From Nocardiopsis algeriensis (GTDB lineage: Bacteria; Actinomycetota; Actinomycetes; Streptosporangiales; Streptosporangiaceae), in contig NZ_JACHJO010000015.1 in the NCBI RefSeq assembly GCF_014203695.1, positions 1-62,031 of the forward strand: DNA of 62,031 bases, given 5' to 3'. The position numbers and the translations under genes are program-made. Shown here one piece after another: positions 19,894-30,769 of the stretch. The notes beneath the pieces are model-generated. The model had not been told where the DNA came from. It made no database searches and was given only the letters and a program-made list of their open reading frames with translations. Numbering within the stretch: the stretch's first letter is position 1; each line of letters begins with the position of its first letter.

Positions 19894-22800
19894 CACAGGA
19901 GAACACCGGCGCGATCGCCGACGTGCTCCCGCTCGGCCCCCTGCAGGAAGGGCTGCTGTTCCACCACGCCCTCAGCGGCGGCGGTGACGGCTACAACATC
20001 CAGGTCCGCCTCGAACTGCGCGGCCCCGCCGACACCGCCCGGCTGCGCCGCGCCGCCGCGGCACTGCTGGAACGCCACCCCAACCTGCGCGCGGGCTTCC
20101 TCCACGAGGAACTCGACCAGCCCGTCCAGTTCGTACCCGCCGACACCGACGTCCACTGGAACGACACCGACCTGTCCGCCCTGCCCGCACCGGAGCGGGA
20201 CGCCCGCGAGGAGGAGATCGCCGACGCCGAGTTCGGCCACCGCTTCGACCTGGCCGCACCTCCGCTGATGCGCTTCCGCGCCCTCACCGCCGAACCCGGC
20301 CGCACGGTCCTGCTGGTCACCGCCCACCACGTCCTGCTCGACGGCTGGTCCCTGCCGCTGCTGGTGCGGGACCTGCTGCGCCTGTACGCCGGTACCGCCC
20401 TGCCGCCCGCGCCCCGCTACCGCGACCACCTGGCCTGGCTGACGCGCCGCGACGCCGAGGCCGACCTGCGCGCCTGGCACCGGGCCCTGGACGGTCTGGC
20501 CGGACCCACGCTCGCGGTACCCGGCGCCGGAGAGGCGGCCGCCTCCCCGCAGCGGATCGAACAGGCACCCTCGGTCGCGGCGGGCGAGCGCCTGCGTGCC
20601 CTGGCCTCCCGTGCGGGAACCAGCGTCAACACCGTCGTGCAGGCCGTATGGGCGCTGACCCTGTCCGCCCGCACCGGAAACACCGACGTGGTGTTCGGAC
20701 AGCCGGTCTCCGGCCGCCCCGCCGACCTGCCCGGCGCCCAGGAGACCGTGGGCCTGTTCACCAACACCCTTCCCGTACGCGTACGCCTCGACCCCGCCGA
20801 GAGCGTCGCCGCCCTCCTCACCCGGCTGCGCCTGGAACAGGCCGACCTGCTCGACCACCAGTGGGCCCCGCTGGCCGCCGTCCAGCGCCAGGCCGGCCAC
20901 GGAACCCTCTTCGACACCCTCCTGGTCGTCGAGAACTACCCCCTGGACCGGGAGACCGAGAAGGCCGACCACGCCGGCCTGCGCCTGGAGCGGGTCCGCG
21001 TCCGCGACGCCACCCACTACCCCGCCACCCTCACCTTCCTGCCCGACGACGGCCCCGGCGGCGCCCCGCTGCTGCGCCTGGACCACCGCCCCGACGCCCT
21101 GCCCGAGCCGGAGGCACGCGCCCTGCTCGCAACGTTCACCCGCCTGCTCGACCAGGCCTGCGCCGACCCCGAACGGCCCGTACGGGAACTCGACCCGCTC
21201 CCCGCCGAACAGCACGCGCTCGTGCGCCGCCACAACGACACCGCCCACCCCCTCGAACACACCACCCTCACCGGGATGCTCATCGCGGCCGCCGACGCCC
21301 ACGCCGACCGCACCGCCGTCGTGGCCGAGGACCGCGAACTCACCTACCGCGAACTCCACGACGAGGCCGCGCGCCTGGCCGCCGTCCTCGCCGAACACGG
21401 CGCGGGCCCCGAGACCGTGGTCGCCGTCGCCCTCCCGCGCGGCACCGACCTCGTGACCGCCCTGCTCGCCGCCGTGCGCACCGGCGCCGCCTACCTGCCC
21501 CTGGACCTGGACCACCCCCCGGCCCGCCTGGCCGACACGGCCGCCCGGGCCGGCGCCGCGGTCCTGGTCACCACCTCGGAAATCCACCGCGACCTCGCCC
21601 CCGCCCTCGCCGCCCGCAGCGGCCCGGCCCCCCGGAGCACCGCACCCGCCGTCGTGGAGACCGACGCCCCCTCCGTCCGAGAGCGCCTGGATGCCGCCGA
21701 CCCGCTGCCCTGGGCCCGCCCCCACCCCGACCAGCTCGCCTACACGATCTTCACCTCCGGCTCCACCGGCAGACCCAAGGGCGTCGGCATCACCCACCGC
21801 GCGCTGGCCAACCGCCTGCAATGGACCCAGCACGCCCACCGCCTCACCCCCGGCGACCGCGTCGCACAGAAGACCCCCGTCGGCTTCGACGTCTCGGTGT
21901 GGGAGTTCTTCTGGCCCCTGGCCGCCGGCGCCGCGATCGTCCCCGTACGCCCCGACGGCCACCGCGACCCCGCCCACCTGGCCGACCTGTTCGCCCGCCG
22001 CGGCGTCACCGTCTGCCACTTCGTTCCCTCGATGCTGCGCCTGTTCCTGGAGGAGCCGACGGCCGCGCGCGCCGACGCACTGCGCCTGGTCGTCTCCAGC
22101 GGGGAGGCACTGCCCGCAGACCTGGCCCGCGACTTCACCCGCGTGTTCGACGCCCGCCTGGAGAACCTCTACGGGCCCACCGAGGCCGCCATCGACGTCT
22201 CCTCCCACCCCGCCGCCGACCCCTCCGGCCCGGGAACCGTGCCCATCGGCTCCCCCGTGTGGAACACCGCCCTGTACGTCCTCGACCCCTGGCTGCGGCC
22301 CGTCGCCCCCGGCACCCCCGGCGAACTCCACCTCGGCGGCCTCCAGCTCGCCCGCGGCTACACCGGCCGCCCCGACCTGACCGCCGAGCGGTTCGTCGCC
22401 GACCCCTTCGGTCCGCCCGGGTCGCGCATGTACCGCACCGGCGACCTGGTCCACCGCTGGCACGACGGCACCGTGGTCTACCTCGGCCGCACCGACGACC
22501 AGGTCAAGATCAACGGCGTACGCGTCGAACCCGGCGAGATCGAGGCCGCCCTGACCGGTCTGGAGGGCGTCGCCGCGGCCGCCGCCACCGTGAGTCCGGG
22601 CCGCGTCGACGGCTACGCCGTCCCACGGCCCGGACACGACCTCGACCCCGACCGGCTGCGCGAGGACCTGGCCCGCCTCCTGCCCCGGGCGATGGTGCCC
22701 GCCGCCGTCACCGTGCTGGAGCGCCTCCCGCTCGGTGTCAACGGCAAACTCGACCGCGCCGCCCTGCCCCGGCCCGCCGCCGACCGGCCCCCGGGCCGTC

Positions 22801-23123
22801 CCCCCGCCACCGCGGCCGAGAAGGCCCTGTGCGCCGCCGCCGCCGAACTCCTGGGCCTGGACGAGGTGGCCGCCGACGCCGACTTCTTCGCCCTGGGCGG
22901 CGACAGCGTCACCTCCATCCGCCTGGTCGGCCGGGCCCGCGCCGCCGGACTGGAGCTGAGCGTCCGCGACGTATTCACCCACCGCACCCCCGAGCGCCTC
23001 GCCGCCCACGCCGCCCTGGCCGCACCGGAACCCGAGCCCGAACCCGGGCCCGACGCCTTCGCCGACCTGCTCGACGCGGGCGAGATGGACCAGCTCCAGC
23101 AGCTGTGGAACCCCCGCCAGTGA
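19890..23123 (+). CDS. NRPS 2: C-A-T module for serine
   Basis: This 1077-residue single-module synthetase adds serine to the growing peptide. The condensation domain (about 10-440) opens with [15 protein letters not shown] and has the active motif HHVLLDGWS near residue 145. The adenylation domain (450-945) shows [25 protein letters not shown] and VNGKLDR. Its pocket residues read D-V-W-H-V-S-L-I-D-K, a recognised serine code. The carrier motif [14 protein letters not shown] lies near residue 999. The chain ends in [12 protein letters not shown], a short helix like the donor docking ends of multi-protein NRPSs. Its ATG overlaps the stop of NRPS 1 by four bases (ATGA), so the two are translationally coupled. 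Confidence 0.94.
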   Translation: MTQENTGAIADVLPLGPLQEGLLFHHALSGGGDGYNIQVRLELRGPADTARLRRAAAALLERHPNLRAGFLHEELDQPVQFVPADTDVHWNDTDLSALPAPERDAREEEIADAEFGHRFDLAAPPLMRFRALTAEPGRTVLLVTAHHVLLDGWSLPLLVRDLLRLYAGTALPPAPRYRDHLAWLTRRDAEADLRAWHRALDGLAGPTLAVPGAGEAAASPQRIEQAPSVAAGERLRALASRAGTSVNTVVQAVWALTLSARTGNTDVVFGQPVSGRPADLPGAQETVGLFTNTLPVRVRLDPAESVAALLTRLRLEQADLLDHQWAPLAAVQRQAGHGTLFDTLLVVENYPLDRETEKADHAGLRLERVRVRDATHYPATLTFLPDDGPGGAPLLRLDHRPDALPEPEARALLATFTRLLDQACADPERPVRELDPLPAEQHALVRRHNDTAHPLEHTTLTGMLIAAADAHADRTAVVAEDRELTYRELHDEAARLAAVLAEHGAGPETVVAVALPRGTDLVTALLAAVRTGAAYLPLDLDHPPARLADTAARAGAAVLVTTSEIHRDLAPALAARSGPAPRSTAPAVVETDAPSVRERLDAADPLPWARPHPDQLAYTIFTSGSTGRPKGVGITHRALANRLQWTQHAHRLTPGDRVAQKTPVGFDVSVWEFFWPLAAGAAIVPVRPDGHRDPAHLADLFARRGVTVCHFVPSMLRLFLEEPTAARADALRLVVSSGEALPADLARDFTRVFDARLENLYGPTEAAIDVSSHPAADPSGPGTVPIGSPVWNTALYVLDPWLRPVAPGTPGELHLGGLQLARGYTGRPDLTAERFVADPFGPPGSRMYRTGDLVHRWHDGTVVYLGRTDDQVKINGVRVEPGEIEAALTGLEGVAAAAATVSPGRVDGYAVPRPGHDLDPDRLREDLARLLPRAMVPAAVTVLERLPLGVNGKLDRAALPRPAADRPPGRPPATAAEKALCAAAAELLGLDEVAADADFFALGGDSVTSIRLVGRARAAGLELSVRDVFTHRTPERLAAHAALAAPEPEPEPGPDAFADLLDAGEMDQLQQLWNPRQ

Positions 23124-23164
23124 ACGCCCCCACCACCCGCGACACCACCGAAGGAGACCAGACC

Positions 23165-26100
23165 ATGGCACCCGCACCCGGGGGCACCGGCGAGATCCAG
23201 GACGTGCTCCCCCTGGCCACCCTCCAGGAAGGACTGCTCTTCCACTCCGTCAAGGACGAGCAGCACCTGGACGTCTACACCGTCCAGAACGTCTTCGAGT
23301 TCTCCCGCCGCGTCGACGCCGACGCCCTCCAGGCCGCCGCCCGCACCCTCCTGCGCCGCCACCCGTCCCTGCGCGCCGGCTTCATGCACGAGGGCGTGGA
23401 GCGCCCCGTCCAGTTCATCCCCCGCGAGGTCCCCGTCTCCTGGCACGAGGCCGACCTGTCCGACCTGCCCGAGGCCGAGGCGCGCCGCCGCTTCGAGCAC
23501 ATCCGCGTCGCCCAGCGCGAACGCCGCTTCGACCTCACCCGACCGCCCCTGATCCGGCACGTGCTCGTGCGCCTGGGCCCCGACCGCGACGCCCTGATCC
23601 TCACCTTCCACCACATCGTCATGGACGGCTGGTCGGGCGAGCTCTACAACGCCGAGCTCATGGAGCTCTACCTGCGCGGCGGCGACGACACCGGCATGCC
23701 CGCCCCCCGCCCCTACCGCGACTACCTCGTCTGGCTCTCCCGCCAGGACCGCGCCCGCTCCCTGGCCGCCTGGGGGTCGGCCCTGGAAGGAGTGGAAGAG
23801 GGCACCCTCCTCGCCCCCGGAGAGGGCGGCGACACCACCCTCATGCCCCGCACCGTCGACGGCGTCCTCGACCCGGCCCTGGCCGGGCGCGTCACCGCCC
23901 TGGCCCGCGACACCGGAGTCACCCCCAACACCGTGTTCCTCGCCGCCTGGGGTCTGGTCCTGCGCTCGCTCACCGGCCGCGACGACGTGGTCTTCGGCAG
24001 CACCGTGGCCGGGCGCCCGCCCGAGATCGACGGCGTCGACTCCGTCATCGGCGTCTTCTTCAACACCGTCCCCGTCCGGGTGCGGGTGCGCCCGGGCGAG
24101 AGCGCACGCGCACTGCTCAAGCGCATCCAGGGCGAGCAGGCCGACCTGCTGCCCCACCACCACGTCGGCCTGGCCGACATCCAGAGCACCGTCGGCGGCA
24201 AGCGCCTCTTCGACACCCTGTACGTGCAGCGCAACATCCCCCGCGACGACGAGAACTACCAGCGCGTGCGCCGCCTCACCGGACTGGAGTCGGTCACCGG
24301 ATCCGACGCCACCCACTACCCGCTGACCCTCGTCGTCCAGCCCGGCGAGGAACTGCGGCTGAGCCTGGCCCACCGCACCGACGCCGTCCCCGCCGAACGG
24401 GCCCGGGAGCTGTTCGACCGCACGGTGCGCCTGCTCGAGCAGATCACGGCCGCACCCGACGCCCCCCTGGCCGGCCTCGGCGTCCTGGAACCCGATGCCG
24501 AGGCCGCCGCCCTCGGCCTGGGCAGGGGAACGCGGCGCGCACTGCCCCCCTCCACCCTCGCGGAACAGTTCGAGGCCTCCGCCGCCCGCCACCCCGACCG
24601 CACCGCGCTCGTCACCCGCGACGAGGCCCTCACCTTCGCCGAGCTCGACGACCGCGCCGAACGCCTGGCCCGGCTCCTGGCCGGCCTGGGCGTCGGCCCC
24701 GAGGTGCGCGTGGCCATCGCCCTGCCCCGCTCCGCCGACTGGGTGGCCACCCTGCTGGCCGTGCTCAAACTCGGCGCCGCCTACGTCCCCCTGGACCTGG
24801 AGCACCCCGCCGAGCGCCTGGGCCACGTGCTCCAGGACTCCGATCCCGGCGTCACCGTCACCACCTCGGCCGCCGCCCGCGGCCTTCCCGGGCACGGGGG
24901 AGGGCACCGCGTCCTGCTCGACGATCCCCGCACCCGCGAGGAGCCGGCCGCCGCCGACGTCTCGGCACCGCGCCCAGCCGCGGCGGGCCGCCCCGACCAC
25001 CTCGCCTACGTCATCCACACCTCCGGCTCCACCGGCAGACCCAAGGGCGTCCAGGTGCCCTACCGCGGCCTGGTGAACATGCTGGTCAACCACCGCGAGG
25101 AGATCTTCGGCCCCGTCGTCGCCTCCCAGGGCGGCCGGGTGATGCGCGTGGCGCACACCGTGTCGTTCTCCTTCGACATGTCCTGGGAGGAACTGCTGTG
25201 GCTGATCGACGGCCACGAGGTCCACCTCATGGACGAGGAGCTGCGCCGCGACTCCGCCGCCCTGGTCGCCTACTGCGCCGCGCGGCGCATCGACGTCGTC
25301 AACGTGACCCCCTCCTACTGCGGCCAGCTCCTCGAGGACGGCCTGCTCGACGCCGGAGGCCACCGCCCCCCGCTCGTCCTGCTGGGCGGCGAGGCCGTCG
25401 GCCCGACCGTGTGGGACACCCTGCGCGACACCCCCGGCGTGCTCGGCTACAACCTCTACGGCCCCACCGAGTACACCATCAACACCCTGGGCGGCGGCAC
25501 CGCCGACAGCGGCACCCCCACCGTCGGCCGGCCCATCGCCAACACCGACGTGCACGTCCTGGACACCGCGCTGCGCCCTGTCGCCCCCGGTGTCCCCGGC
25601 GAGCTGTACGTCACCGGCGCCGGACTGGCCCGCGGTTACACGGGCCGCTCCGCCCTGACCGCCGAGCGGTTCGTCGCCGACCCCTACGGCCCGCCCGGAT
25701 CGCGCATGTACCGCACCGGCGACCTCGTGCGCTGGGACGCCGCCGGTCGCATCGACTACCTCGGCCGCACCGACGACCAGGTCAAGATCCGCGGCGTGCG
25801 CATCGAACCCGGCGAGGTCGAGGCCGCCCTGGAGAGGCACCCGGCCGTCGCCCAGGCCGCCGTCGCCGTCCGCGAGGACGCCCCCGGCCCCCAGCGCCTG
25901 GTCGGCTACGTTGTCCCCGCCGGCCCCGATCCCGACTCCGAGGCGATCCGACGCGACCTGCGCGCGTCCCTGCCCGACGCCATGGTGCCCTCGGCCCTGG
26001 TCGTCCTCGACCGCCTGCCGCTGACCGTCAACGGCAAGCTCGACCGCGCCGCCCTGCCCGCCCCCTCCGGACGCGGACCGGCCGGGCGGCCTGCGCGCGA

Positions 26101-27145
26101 CGACACCGAACGCGCCCTGTGCGCGGACTTCGCCGCGGTCCTGGGCGTGCCCGAGGTCGGCCCCGACGAGGACTTCTTCGACCTGGGCGGCCACTCCCTG
26201 CTGGCCATGCGCCTGGTCGGGCGCATCCGCAAGCGCACCGGGCAGCGCCTGCGCGCGGGCGACCTCATCGCCGCCCCCACCGCCGCGCGGCTGCGCGCGT
26301 ACCTGGAGTCGCCGCGCCGGGAGAACCTGCTGGCCACCGTGCTGCGCCTGCGCGAGGGCGGACGCAAGGCACCGCTGTTCTGCCTCCACCCCGCCGGCGG
26401 CCTCAGCTGGGGGTACGCGGGCCTGGCCCCCCACATCGACCGCGACCGGCCCCTGGTCGGCATCCAGTTCCCCGGTCTGCTCGGCGAAGAGCCCCCGGCC
26501 GGGATGGACGCACTCGCCGAGCTCTACGCCCGCCACATCCGCACCGTCCAGCCCAGCGGCCCCTACCACCTGCTCGGCTGGTCCTTCGGCGGGCAGATCG
26601 CGCACGCCCTGGCCACCCGCCTGCAGGCCGAGGGGGAGAAGGTGGCCCTCCTGGCGATGCTCGACACCTATCCCACCGACTCCGACCCCGTGCGCGCGGC
26701 CGGAGGCCCGGTGGGTGAGGACGAGGCCGAACAGGAGGCGCTCGGCTTCCTGCTCTCCAGCTCCGGGCGCGACCTGCCCGCGCGGCTCGCCCCGCCCCAC
26801 CGGCGCGAGGACGTCGTGGAGTTCCTCCGCGACGGCGACGGGGTCTGGGCCGACTTCGAGGCCGAGACCATCGACCGGGTCGTACGGGCGTACACGTACA
26901 CCAGCGACGCCATGTACCGCTGCCGCTACCGGGTCTTCGACGGCGACGTGCACTTCTTCACCGCCACCGCCGGGCGCGACCCCGCCTCGGGGATCGGCGC
27001 GCACCTGTGGAAGCGGCACGTCGGCGGCCAGGTCCTGGACACCGAGGTGGACCACCACCACGACGACCTCACCGGCCCCGCCGCGCTGGCGGTGATCGGA
27101 CCCGAGCTGGACCGCGCCCTGCGCGCCGCCTCCGCACCCCTCTGA
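23165..27145 (+). CDS. NRPS 3: C-A-T-TE module for N5-hydroxyornithine, with release domain
   Basis: This 1326-residue terminal synthetase has a condensation domain (about 15-440) with HHIVMDGWS near residue 149. The adenylation domain (455-960) has [29 protein letters not shown] and YRTGD. Its pocket reads D-M-E-N-L-G-L-I-N-K, exactly the code known for the hydroxyornithine domain of coelichelin synthetase CchH. The carrier motif is [11 protein letters not shown] (about 1003). A type I thioesterase (1065-1326) has GWSFGG around the nucleophile, LDTYP and a late histidine (EVDHHHDD). ATG 23165 follows a GAAGGAGA site. The thioesterase may hydrolyse, cyclise or dimerise the chain. Dimerisation is known for fuscachelin but only inferred here. 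Confidence 0.95.
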   Translation: MAPAPGGTGEIQDVLPLATLQEGLLFHSVKDEQHLDVYTVQNVFEFSRRVDADALQAAARTLLRRHPSLRAGFMHEGVERPVQFIPREVPVSWHEADLSDLPEAEARRRFEHIRVAQRERRFDLTRPPLIRHVLVRLGPDRDALILTFHHIVMDGWSGELYNAELMELYLRGGDDTGMPAPRPYRDYLVWLSRQDRARSLAAWGSALEGVEEGTLLAPGEGGDTTLMPRTVDGVLDPALAGRVTALARDTGVTPNTVFLAAWGLVLRSLTGRDDVVFGSTVAGRPPEIDGVDSVIGVFFNTVPVRVRVRPGESARALLKRIQGEQADLLPHHHVGLADIQSTVGGKRLFDTLYVQRNIPRDDENYQRVRRLTGLESVTGSDATHYPLTLVVQPGEELRLSLAHRTDAVPAERARELFDRTVRLLEQITAAPDAPLAGLGVLEPDAEAAALGLGRGTRRALPPSTLAEQFEASAARHPDRTALVTRDEALTFAELDDRAERLARLLAGLGVGPEVRVAIALPRSADWVATLLAVLKLGAAYVPLDLEHPAERLGHVLQDSDPGVTVTTSAAARGLPGHGGGHRVLLDDPRTREEPAAADVSAPRPAAAGRPDHLAYVIHTSGSTGRPKGVQVPYRGLVNMLVNHREEIFGPVVASQGGRVMRVAHTVSFSFDMSWEELLWLIDGHEVHLMDEELRRDSAALVAYCAARRIDVVNVTPSYCGQLLEDGLLDAGGHRPPLVLLGGEAVGPTVWDTLRDTPGVLGYNLYGPTEYTINTLGGGTADSGTPTVGRPIANTDVHVLDTALRPVAPGVPGELYVTGAGLARGYTGRSALTAERFVADPYGPPGSRMYRTGDLVRWDAAGRIDYLGRTDDQVKIRGVRIEPGEVEAALERHPAVAQAAVAVREDAPGPQRLVGYVVPAGPDPDSEAIRRDLRASLPDAMVPSALVVLDRLPLTVNGKLDRAALPAPSGRGPAGRPARDDTERALCADFAAVLGVPEVGPDEDFFDLGGHSLLAMRLVGRIRKRTGQRLRAGDLIAAPTAARLRAYLESPRRENLLATVLRLREGGRKAPLFCLHPAGGLSWGYAGLAPHIDRDRPLVGIQFPGLLGEEPPAGMDALAELYARHIRTVQPSGPYHLLGWSFGGQIAHALATRLQAEGEKVALLAMLDTYPTDSDPVRAAGGPVGEDEAEQEALGFLLSSSGRDLPARLAPPHRREDVVEFLRDGDGVWADFEAETIDRVVRAYTYTSDAMYRCRYRVFDGDVHFFTATAGRDPASGIGAHLWKRHVGGQVLDTEVDHHHDDLTGPAALAVIGPELDRALRAASAPL

Positions 27146-27200
27146 CCAGGGGAGGAGCGAACAGGTCCGACGGAATGCCCGACCCCACTGGCCCAATGCC

Positions 27201-27219
27201 TTAGGTAAGGCTATCCTCA
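27201..27219 (+). promoter_or_regulatory. Second, imperfect iron box
   Basis: TTAGGTAAGGCTATCCTCA matches the left half and centre of the iron-box consensus and deviates at the right end. It lies 89 bases upstream of the siderophore-binding lipoprotein start. That makes the uptake genes a second iron-regulated transcription unit. Confidence 0.8.
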
Positions 27220-27307
27220 TACTGCCTGTTCGTCAGGGAAAGCCCGCCCCCGCGGGCCTTCCTGCCCTCCCCCCCGACCCCCGTACCGACACAGGAAGCA
27301 CACCACC

Positions 27308-28285
27308 GTGATCCACAGGACCACCCACCCCGGGCGCGGCGCCCTCCCCGCCGGCGGACTCGCCCTCCTCCTCACCCTCACCGCCTGCGGCGGCGGCAGC
27401 ACCGAGGAGAGCGCCGACGCGGCCGCCGACACCGTGACCGTGGAGACCGACTACGGAAACGTCGACATCCCCGCCGACCCGCAGTCGATCGTCGCCCTGG
27501 AATTCGGCAACGAGGTCCTCCTCGAAGCGGGCATCACCCCCGCCGGCGTCATCGAACCCACCCCCTCCCTCTACACCGAGGAGCAGATGGGCATCCTCGA
27601 ACAGGCCCCCGTCGTCCAGAGCGCGTCCCTGGAGATCAACCTCGAAGCCGTCGCCACCGCCGCACCCGACCTCATCATCGGCGGCGTCCGCGAGGTCAGC
27701 CACGCCGACTACGAGGCCCGCAAGGAAGACCTGGAGCAGATCGCCCCCACCGTCCTCCTCGACTTCGACGGAGCCGACTCCCAGCTGCGCGACATGACCC
27801 TCGAACTCTCCGAGATCATCGGCGACGGCGAACGCGCCCGAGCCGAACGCGAGACCTTCGAGACCCGCTCCGACGAGATCGGCCGGACCTACGCCGAACA
27901 GCTCGAGGAGCACACCTTCGCCGTCGTCTTCGCCGTCGAGGACGAATTCGCCGTCGTCAACTCCAACGCCTGGGGCGGCTCCACCCTCGACGGCCTCGGC
28001 GCCCGGCTCACCGAAGCCATCGAGCCCGCCGGCGAGGACTTCGCCGCCTGGTACTCCTACGAGAACATCGACGCCCTCGCCGACGCCGACGTCGTCTTCT
28101 ACGAGACCGACGTGACCCTCGAACCCGACGCCTTCACCGAGGAACTCCTCGGCCACGAACTGTGGAGCACCCTGCCCGCCGCGCAGAACGAGCAGGTCCA
28201 CCCCCTGCGCTACAGCTTCTCGCGCACCTACGCCCAGGCCAACGACGTCCTCGACCAGATCGAGACGGTCCTCCAGGACCTGTAG
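27308..28285 (+). CDS. Ferric-siderophore ABC transporter substrate-binding lipoprotein
   Basis: This 325-residue lipoprotein of the FecB/FhuD class should bind the ferric siderophore outside the membrane and deliver it to an ABC permease. A lipobox LTAC lies near residue 25 after a hydrophobic core. The mature protein has the family pattern: [23 protein letters not shown] at the front, [16 protein letters not shown] in the first lobe, a long connecting helix, and a second lobe with [15 protein letters not shown] 27308 follows an AGGAAG site. No permease or ATPase gene is found in the window, so the partners must be encoded elsewhere. The iron box upstream and the MbtH gene 17 bases downstream tie it to the cluster. 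Confidence 0.93.
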   Translation: MIHRTTHPGRGALPAGGLALLLTLTACGGGSTEESADAAADTVTVETDYGNVDIPADPQSIVALEFGNEVLLEAGITPAGVIEPTPSLYTEEQMGILEQAPVVQSASLEINLEAVATAAPDLIIGGVREVSHADYEARKEDLEQIAPTVLLDFDGADSQLRDMTLELSEIIGDGERARAERETFETRSDEIGRTYAEQLEEHTFAVVFAVEDEFAVVNSNAWGGSTLDGLGARLTEAIEPAGEDFAAWYSYENIDALADADVVFYETDVTLEPDAFTEELLGHELWSTLPAAQNEQVHPLRYSFSRTYAQANDVLDQIETVLQDL

Positions 28286-28302
28286 CCCGCAAGGAGCACG
28301 GC

Positions 28303-28509
28303 ATGACCAACCCGTTCGACGACCCCGACGGCACCTTCCTCGTCCTGGTCAACGACGAGGACCAGCACTCGCTGTGGCCCGAGTTCGCCCCCGTCCCCGC
28401 CGGCTGGACCGCCGTCCACGGCCCCACCGGCCGCGACGAGGCACTGCGGTACGTGGACACGCACTGGACCGACCTGCGGCCCCGGAGCCTGCGCGAGGCC
28501 ATGGCCTGA
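28303..28509 (+). CDS. mbtH: MbtH-like NRPS accessory protein
   Basis: This 68-residue MbtH-family protein binds NRPS adenylation domains and supports their folding and activity. The signature is complete: [33 protein letters not shown], then a downstream W in THWTDLRP, with the usual tryptophans and the SLWP core. The length is typical of the family. ATG 28303 has a perfect AAGGAG site seven bases upstream. It follows the binding lipoprotein after 17 bases, so it is co-transcribed with uptake rather than with the synthetases. Both units have iron boxes and should respond alike. A strong hairpin follows directly. Confidence 0.95.
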   Translation: MTNPFDDPDGTFLVLVNDEDQHSLWPEFAPVPAGWTAVHGPTGRDEALRYVDTHWTDLRPRSLREAMA

Positions 28510-28517
28510 CGCCCCCG

Positions 28518-28550
28518 CACCCTGCGGCCTCCCCGGAAGGCCGCAGGGTG
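28518..28550 (+). terminator. Hairpin after mbtH
   Basis: A perfect 13-bp GC-rich stem (CACCCTGCGGCCT and its complement) has a seven-base loop and starts nine bases after the mbtH stop. There is no T tract, as is usual in this GC background. Confidence 0.75.
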
Positions 28551-28610
28551 TGCCAACGTGATGGGGGGCTCCGGCCCCGCCCGGACACCACCGCACCCAG
28601 TTAGGTACCC

Positions 28611-29867
28611 GTGAAGCTCTCCCAGCTGATGGTCGACGTCAGCCCGCTGCGCACGAGCCCCGAGTTCAGGACCGTCTTCATCGCCCGGCTCGTCTCCGTC
28701 TTCGGCCTCGGCTTCGCCGCGGTGGCCCTGCCCCTCCAGGTGTACCAACTCACCGGATCCTCCCTGGCCGTGGCCACCGTCCACACCACCAGCGCCCTCA
28801 GCGTCCTGGCCGGAACCCTCGTCGGCGGGGCCCTGGCCGACCGCGGCGACCGGCGCCGCCTCATCGTCCTCGGCCGCGGCTCCGCCGTCGTCGGCTTCGG
28901 CGCCCTGGCCGCCAACACCCTCCTCCTCGACCAGCCCTGGCTCTGGGTCATCTACGCGGCCGCCGCCTTCAACGGCTTCTTCGGCTCCTTCAGCGCCGTC
29001 GCCCTCCAGGCCGCCGCACCCGGCTTCGTCCCCCGGAGCAAGCTCCCCGCCGCCGGCGCCCTCCTCGCACTCAACGGCGAACTCGGCGCCGTCCTGGCCC
29101 CCGCCCTGGGCGGCTCCGTCATCGCCCTGTGGGGCATGGGCGCCAACTACACGGTCACCGCCGCACTGTCCCTGGTCACCACCGCCCTCGTCTGGCGCCT
29201 GCCCCGACTGGAGGCCGGCGGGGACGCAGGCCGCCAGCCGTTCCCCGCCGCCCTGCGCGAAGGAGCGGCCTTCGCCGTCCGCCACCGCGTGGTCGGCCCC
29301 CTGCTGCTGCTCGGCCTCGTACAGATGCTCTTCGCCGCGCCCACCGTGCTCGTCCCCGAGTTCACCGACAAGGTCCTCGGCGGCGGCGAGGCCCTGGTCG
29401 GCCTCCTCTACACCGCCCCCGCCGCCGGAGCCCTCCTGGGCTCCCTCACCAGCGGCTGGGCCGGACGCGCCCGCCGCACCGGCACCGCACTCCTGGCCTC
29501 CGTCGCCCTGTGCGGCCTGGCCGTCGCCTCCCTGGGCCTCTCCTCCTGGGCACCTGCGGCCTTCGCCTTCCTCGCCCTGCTCGGCCTCGGCCAGGTCGTG
29601 GGGGAGATCCTGCGCTACGGACTGCTGCAATCACACACCCCCGACCGCCTGCGCGGCCGCGTCAACGCCGTCTGGACCGCCCAGGCCACCGTCGGCGACT
29701 CCACCGGCGCCCTCACCCTCGGCGCGCTCGCCCCCCTCGTCGGCGCCGCGGGCGCCCTCCTGGCGGGCGGCGCCCTCACCGTGGCCTGCACCGCCGCGGC
29801 CGCCGCCCTCTTCGCGGGCCTGCGCACCGCCCGCGTCCTCACCGAGCCCGAACACTCCGCCCCGTAG
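28611..29867 (+). CDS. EntS-like siderophore exporter (MFS)
   Basis: This 418-residue major facilitator transporter has about twelve hydrophobic segments. The N-terminus (LSQLMVDVSPLRTSPEFRTVFIARLVSVFGLGFAAVALPLQVYQLTGSS) follows the layout of the enterobactin exporter EntS. The loop GGALADRGDRRRLIVLGR carries the MFS A-type motif, and the middle has FNGFFGSFSAV as in EntS. By homology and position it should export the finished siderophore. GTG 28611 is the only start that keeps the conserved N-terminus; its ribosome site is weak. It lies downstream of the mbtH hairpin and 30 bases before the siderophore reductase gene. Confidence 0.88.
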   Translation: MKLSQLMVDVSPLRTSPEFRTVFIARLVSVFGLGFAAVALPLQVYQLTGSSLAVATVHTTSALSVLAGTLVGGALADRGDRRRLIVLGRGSAVVGFGALAANTLLLDQPWLWVIYAAAAFNGFFGSFSAVALQAAAPGFVPRSKLPAAGALLALNGELGAVLAPALGGSVIALWGMGANYTVTAALSLVTTALVWRLPRLEAGGDAGRQPFPAALREGAAFAVRHRVVGPLLLLGLVQMLFAAPTVLVPEFTDKVLGGGEALVGLLYTAPAAGALLGSLTSGWAGRARRTGTALLASVALCGLAVASLGLSSWAPAAFAFLALLGLGQVVGEILRYGLLQSHTPDRLRGRVNAVWTAQATVGDSTGALTLGALAPLVGAAGALLAGGALTVACTAAAAALFAGLRTARVLTEPEHSAP

Positions 29868-29897
29868 CGGAACCGCACCCACAAGGAGTTGGAAGAC

Positions 29898-30701
29898 ATG
29901 ACCGACCACGAGCGCCGGATCGAGATGTACCCGCTGCGGCGGCGCGTGCTCGAGGTGGCCCACGCCGAACGCATCACCCCGCGCATGGTCCGCCTCCACC
30001 TCGCCGGCCCCGACCTGGAAGGCATGCGGAGCGACCACTTCGCCGACCACGTCAAGCTCTGGTTCCCCAACGAGGAGGGCGGGCACGTCCTGCCCGTCGT
30101 CGAGGACGACCGCTGCCTCAACTTCCGCGACCCCGGCGTCGTCTACCGCGACTACACCGTCCGCGCCCTGCACGAGGACCGCCTCGTCATCGACTTCGTC
30201 GCCCACGACCACGGCCCCGCCGGACGCTGGGCCCAGGCCGCCCGCCCCGGCGACCGCATCGGCGTGCTCGGCCCCCGCGGCACCGCCTGGATCACCGGCG
30301 ACTTCGACTACCACGTGCTCCTGGTCGACGAGACGGCCCTGCCTGCCGCCGCCCGCTACATCGAGGAACTGCCCTCCGACGCCCGCGTCTTCGCCTTCCT
30401 CGAGGTCGCCGACGCCGCCGAGGAGCAGAAGCTCGACGCCCCCGCCGGGGCCCGGATCACCTGGCTGCACCGCGGCGACGCCCAGCCCGGCAGCACCGAC
30501 CTGCTGCTGGAGGCCTTCCGCGCCCTGGAACTGCCCCAGGGCGACGGATTCGTCTACGCCGCCGGCGAGGCCGACACCCTCAAGCCGATCCGGCGCCTGC
30601 TCAAGGAGCGCGGCTTCGTCCGCAACGCCACCTGCGAGGTCGACGGCTACTGGCGCCGCGGCACCACCAACCTCGACCACCACCAGGAAGAGGACGACTG
30701 A
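29898..30701 (+). CDS. Siderophore-interacting FAD-dependent ferric reductase
   Basis: This 267-residue member of the SIP/ViuB family should reduce the imported ferric complex and free the iron in the cytoplasm. An N-terminal FAD-binding barrel has RMVRLHLAGPDL and the flavin motif RDYTVR (about residue 87) with DFVAHDHGPAGRWAQAARPGD. The C-terminal NAD(P)H-binding half has YHVLLVDETALPAAARYIEEL, VYAAGEADTLKPIRRLL and a terminal DGYWRRGTTN, all typical of SIP proteins. ATG 29898 has an AAGGAG site about ten bases upstream. It is the last gene of the siderophore locus and is followed by a strong hairpin. Confidence 0.93.
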   Translation: MTDHERRIEMYPLRRRVLEVAHAERITPRMVRLHLAGPDLEGMRSDHFADHVKLWFPNEEGGHVLPVVEDDRCLNFRDPGVVYRDYTVRALHEDRLVIDFVAHDHGPAGRWAQAARPGDRIGVLGPRGTAWITGDFDYHVLLVDETALPAAARYIEELPSDARVFAFLEVADAAEEQKLDAPAGARITWLHRGDAQPGSTDLLLEAFRALELPQGDGFVYAAGEADTLKPIRRLLKERGFVRNATCEVDGYWRRGTTNLDHHQEEDD

Positions 30702-30708
30702 CACCCGC

Positions 30709-30738
30709 GGGCCCCGCGGCCGACCGGCCGCGGGGCCC
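30709..30738. terminator. Terminator hairpin between convergent genes
   Basis: Inverted arms of up to 14 bp, all G and C, are separated by two bases. The real loop is therefore probably a few bases larger. The hairpin lies eight bases after the reductase stop and before the end of the convergent beta-lactamase gene. Confidence 0.75.
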
Positions 30739-30769
30739 CGCCCGGCATGCCCGGGCTCCGCCGGACCCC

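Noticed and set aside
7144..19896. Very long open frame antisense to NRPS 1
   Set aside because: It mirrors the third-position G/C bias of the synthetase, is Gly/Gln/His/Val-rich without any domain, and exists only because stops are rare in such DNA.
23165..27145. Formyl-hydroxyornithine (coelichelin-like) product
   Set aside because: The hydroxyornithine code is shared with coelichelin, but no formyltransferase is present, and DHB genes plus Gly-Gly-Ser modules do not fit coelichelin.
28601..28609. TTAGGTACC just before the exporter start as a third iron box
   Set aside because: Only the left half matches; the right half is missing, and it lies directly against the start codon.
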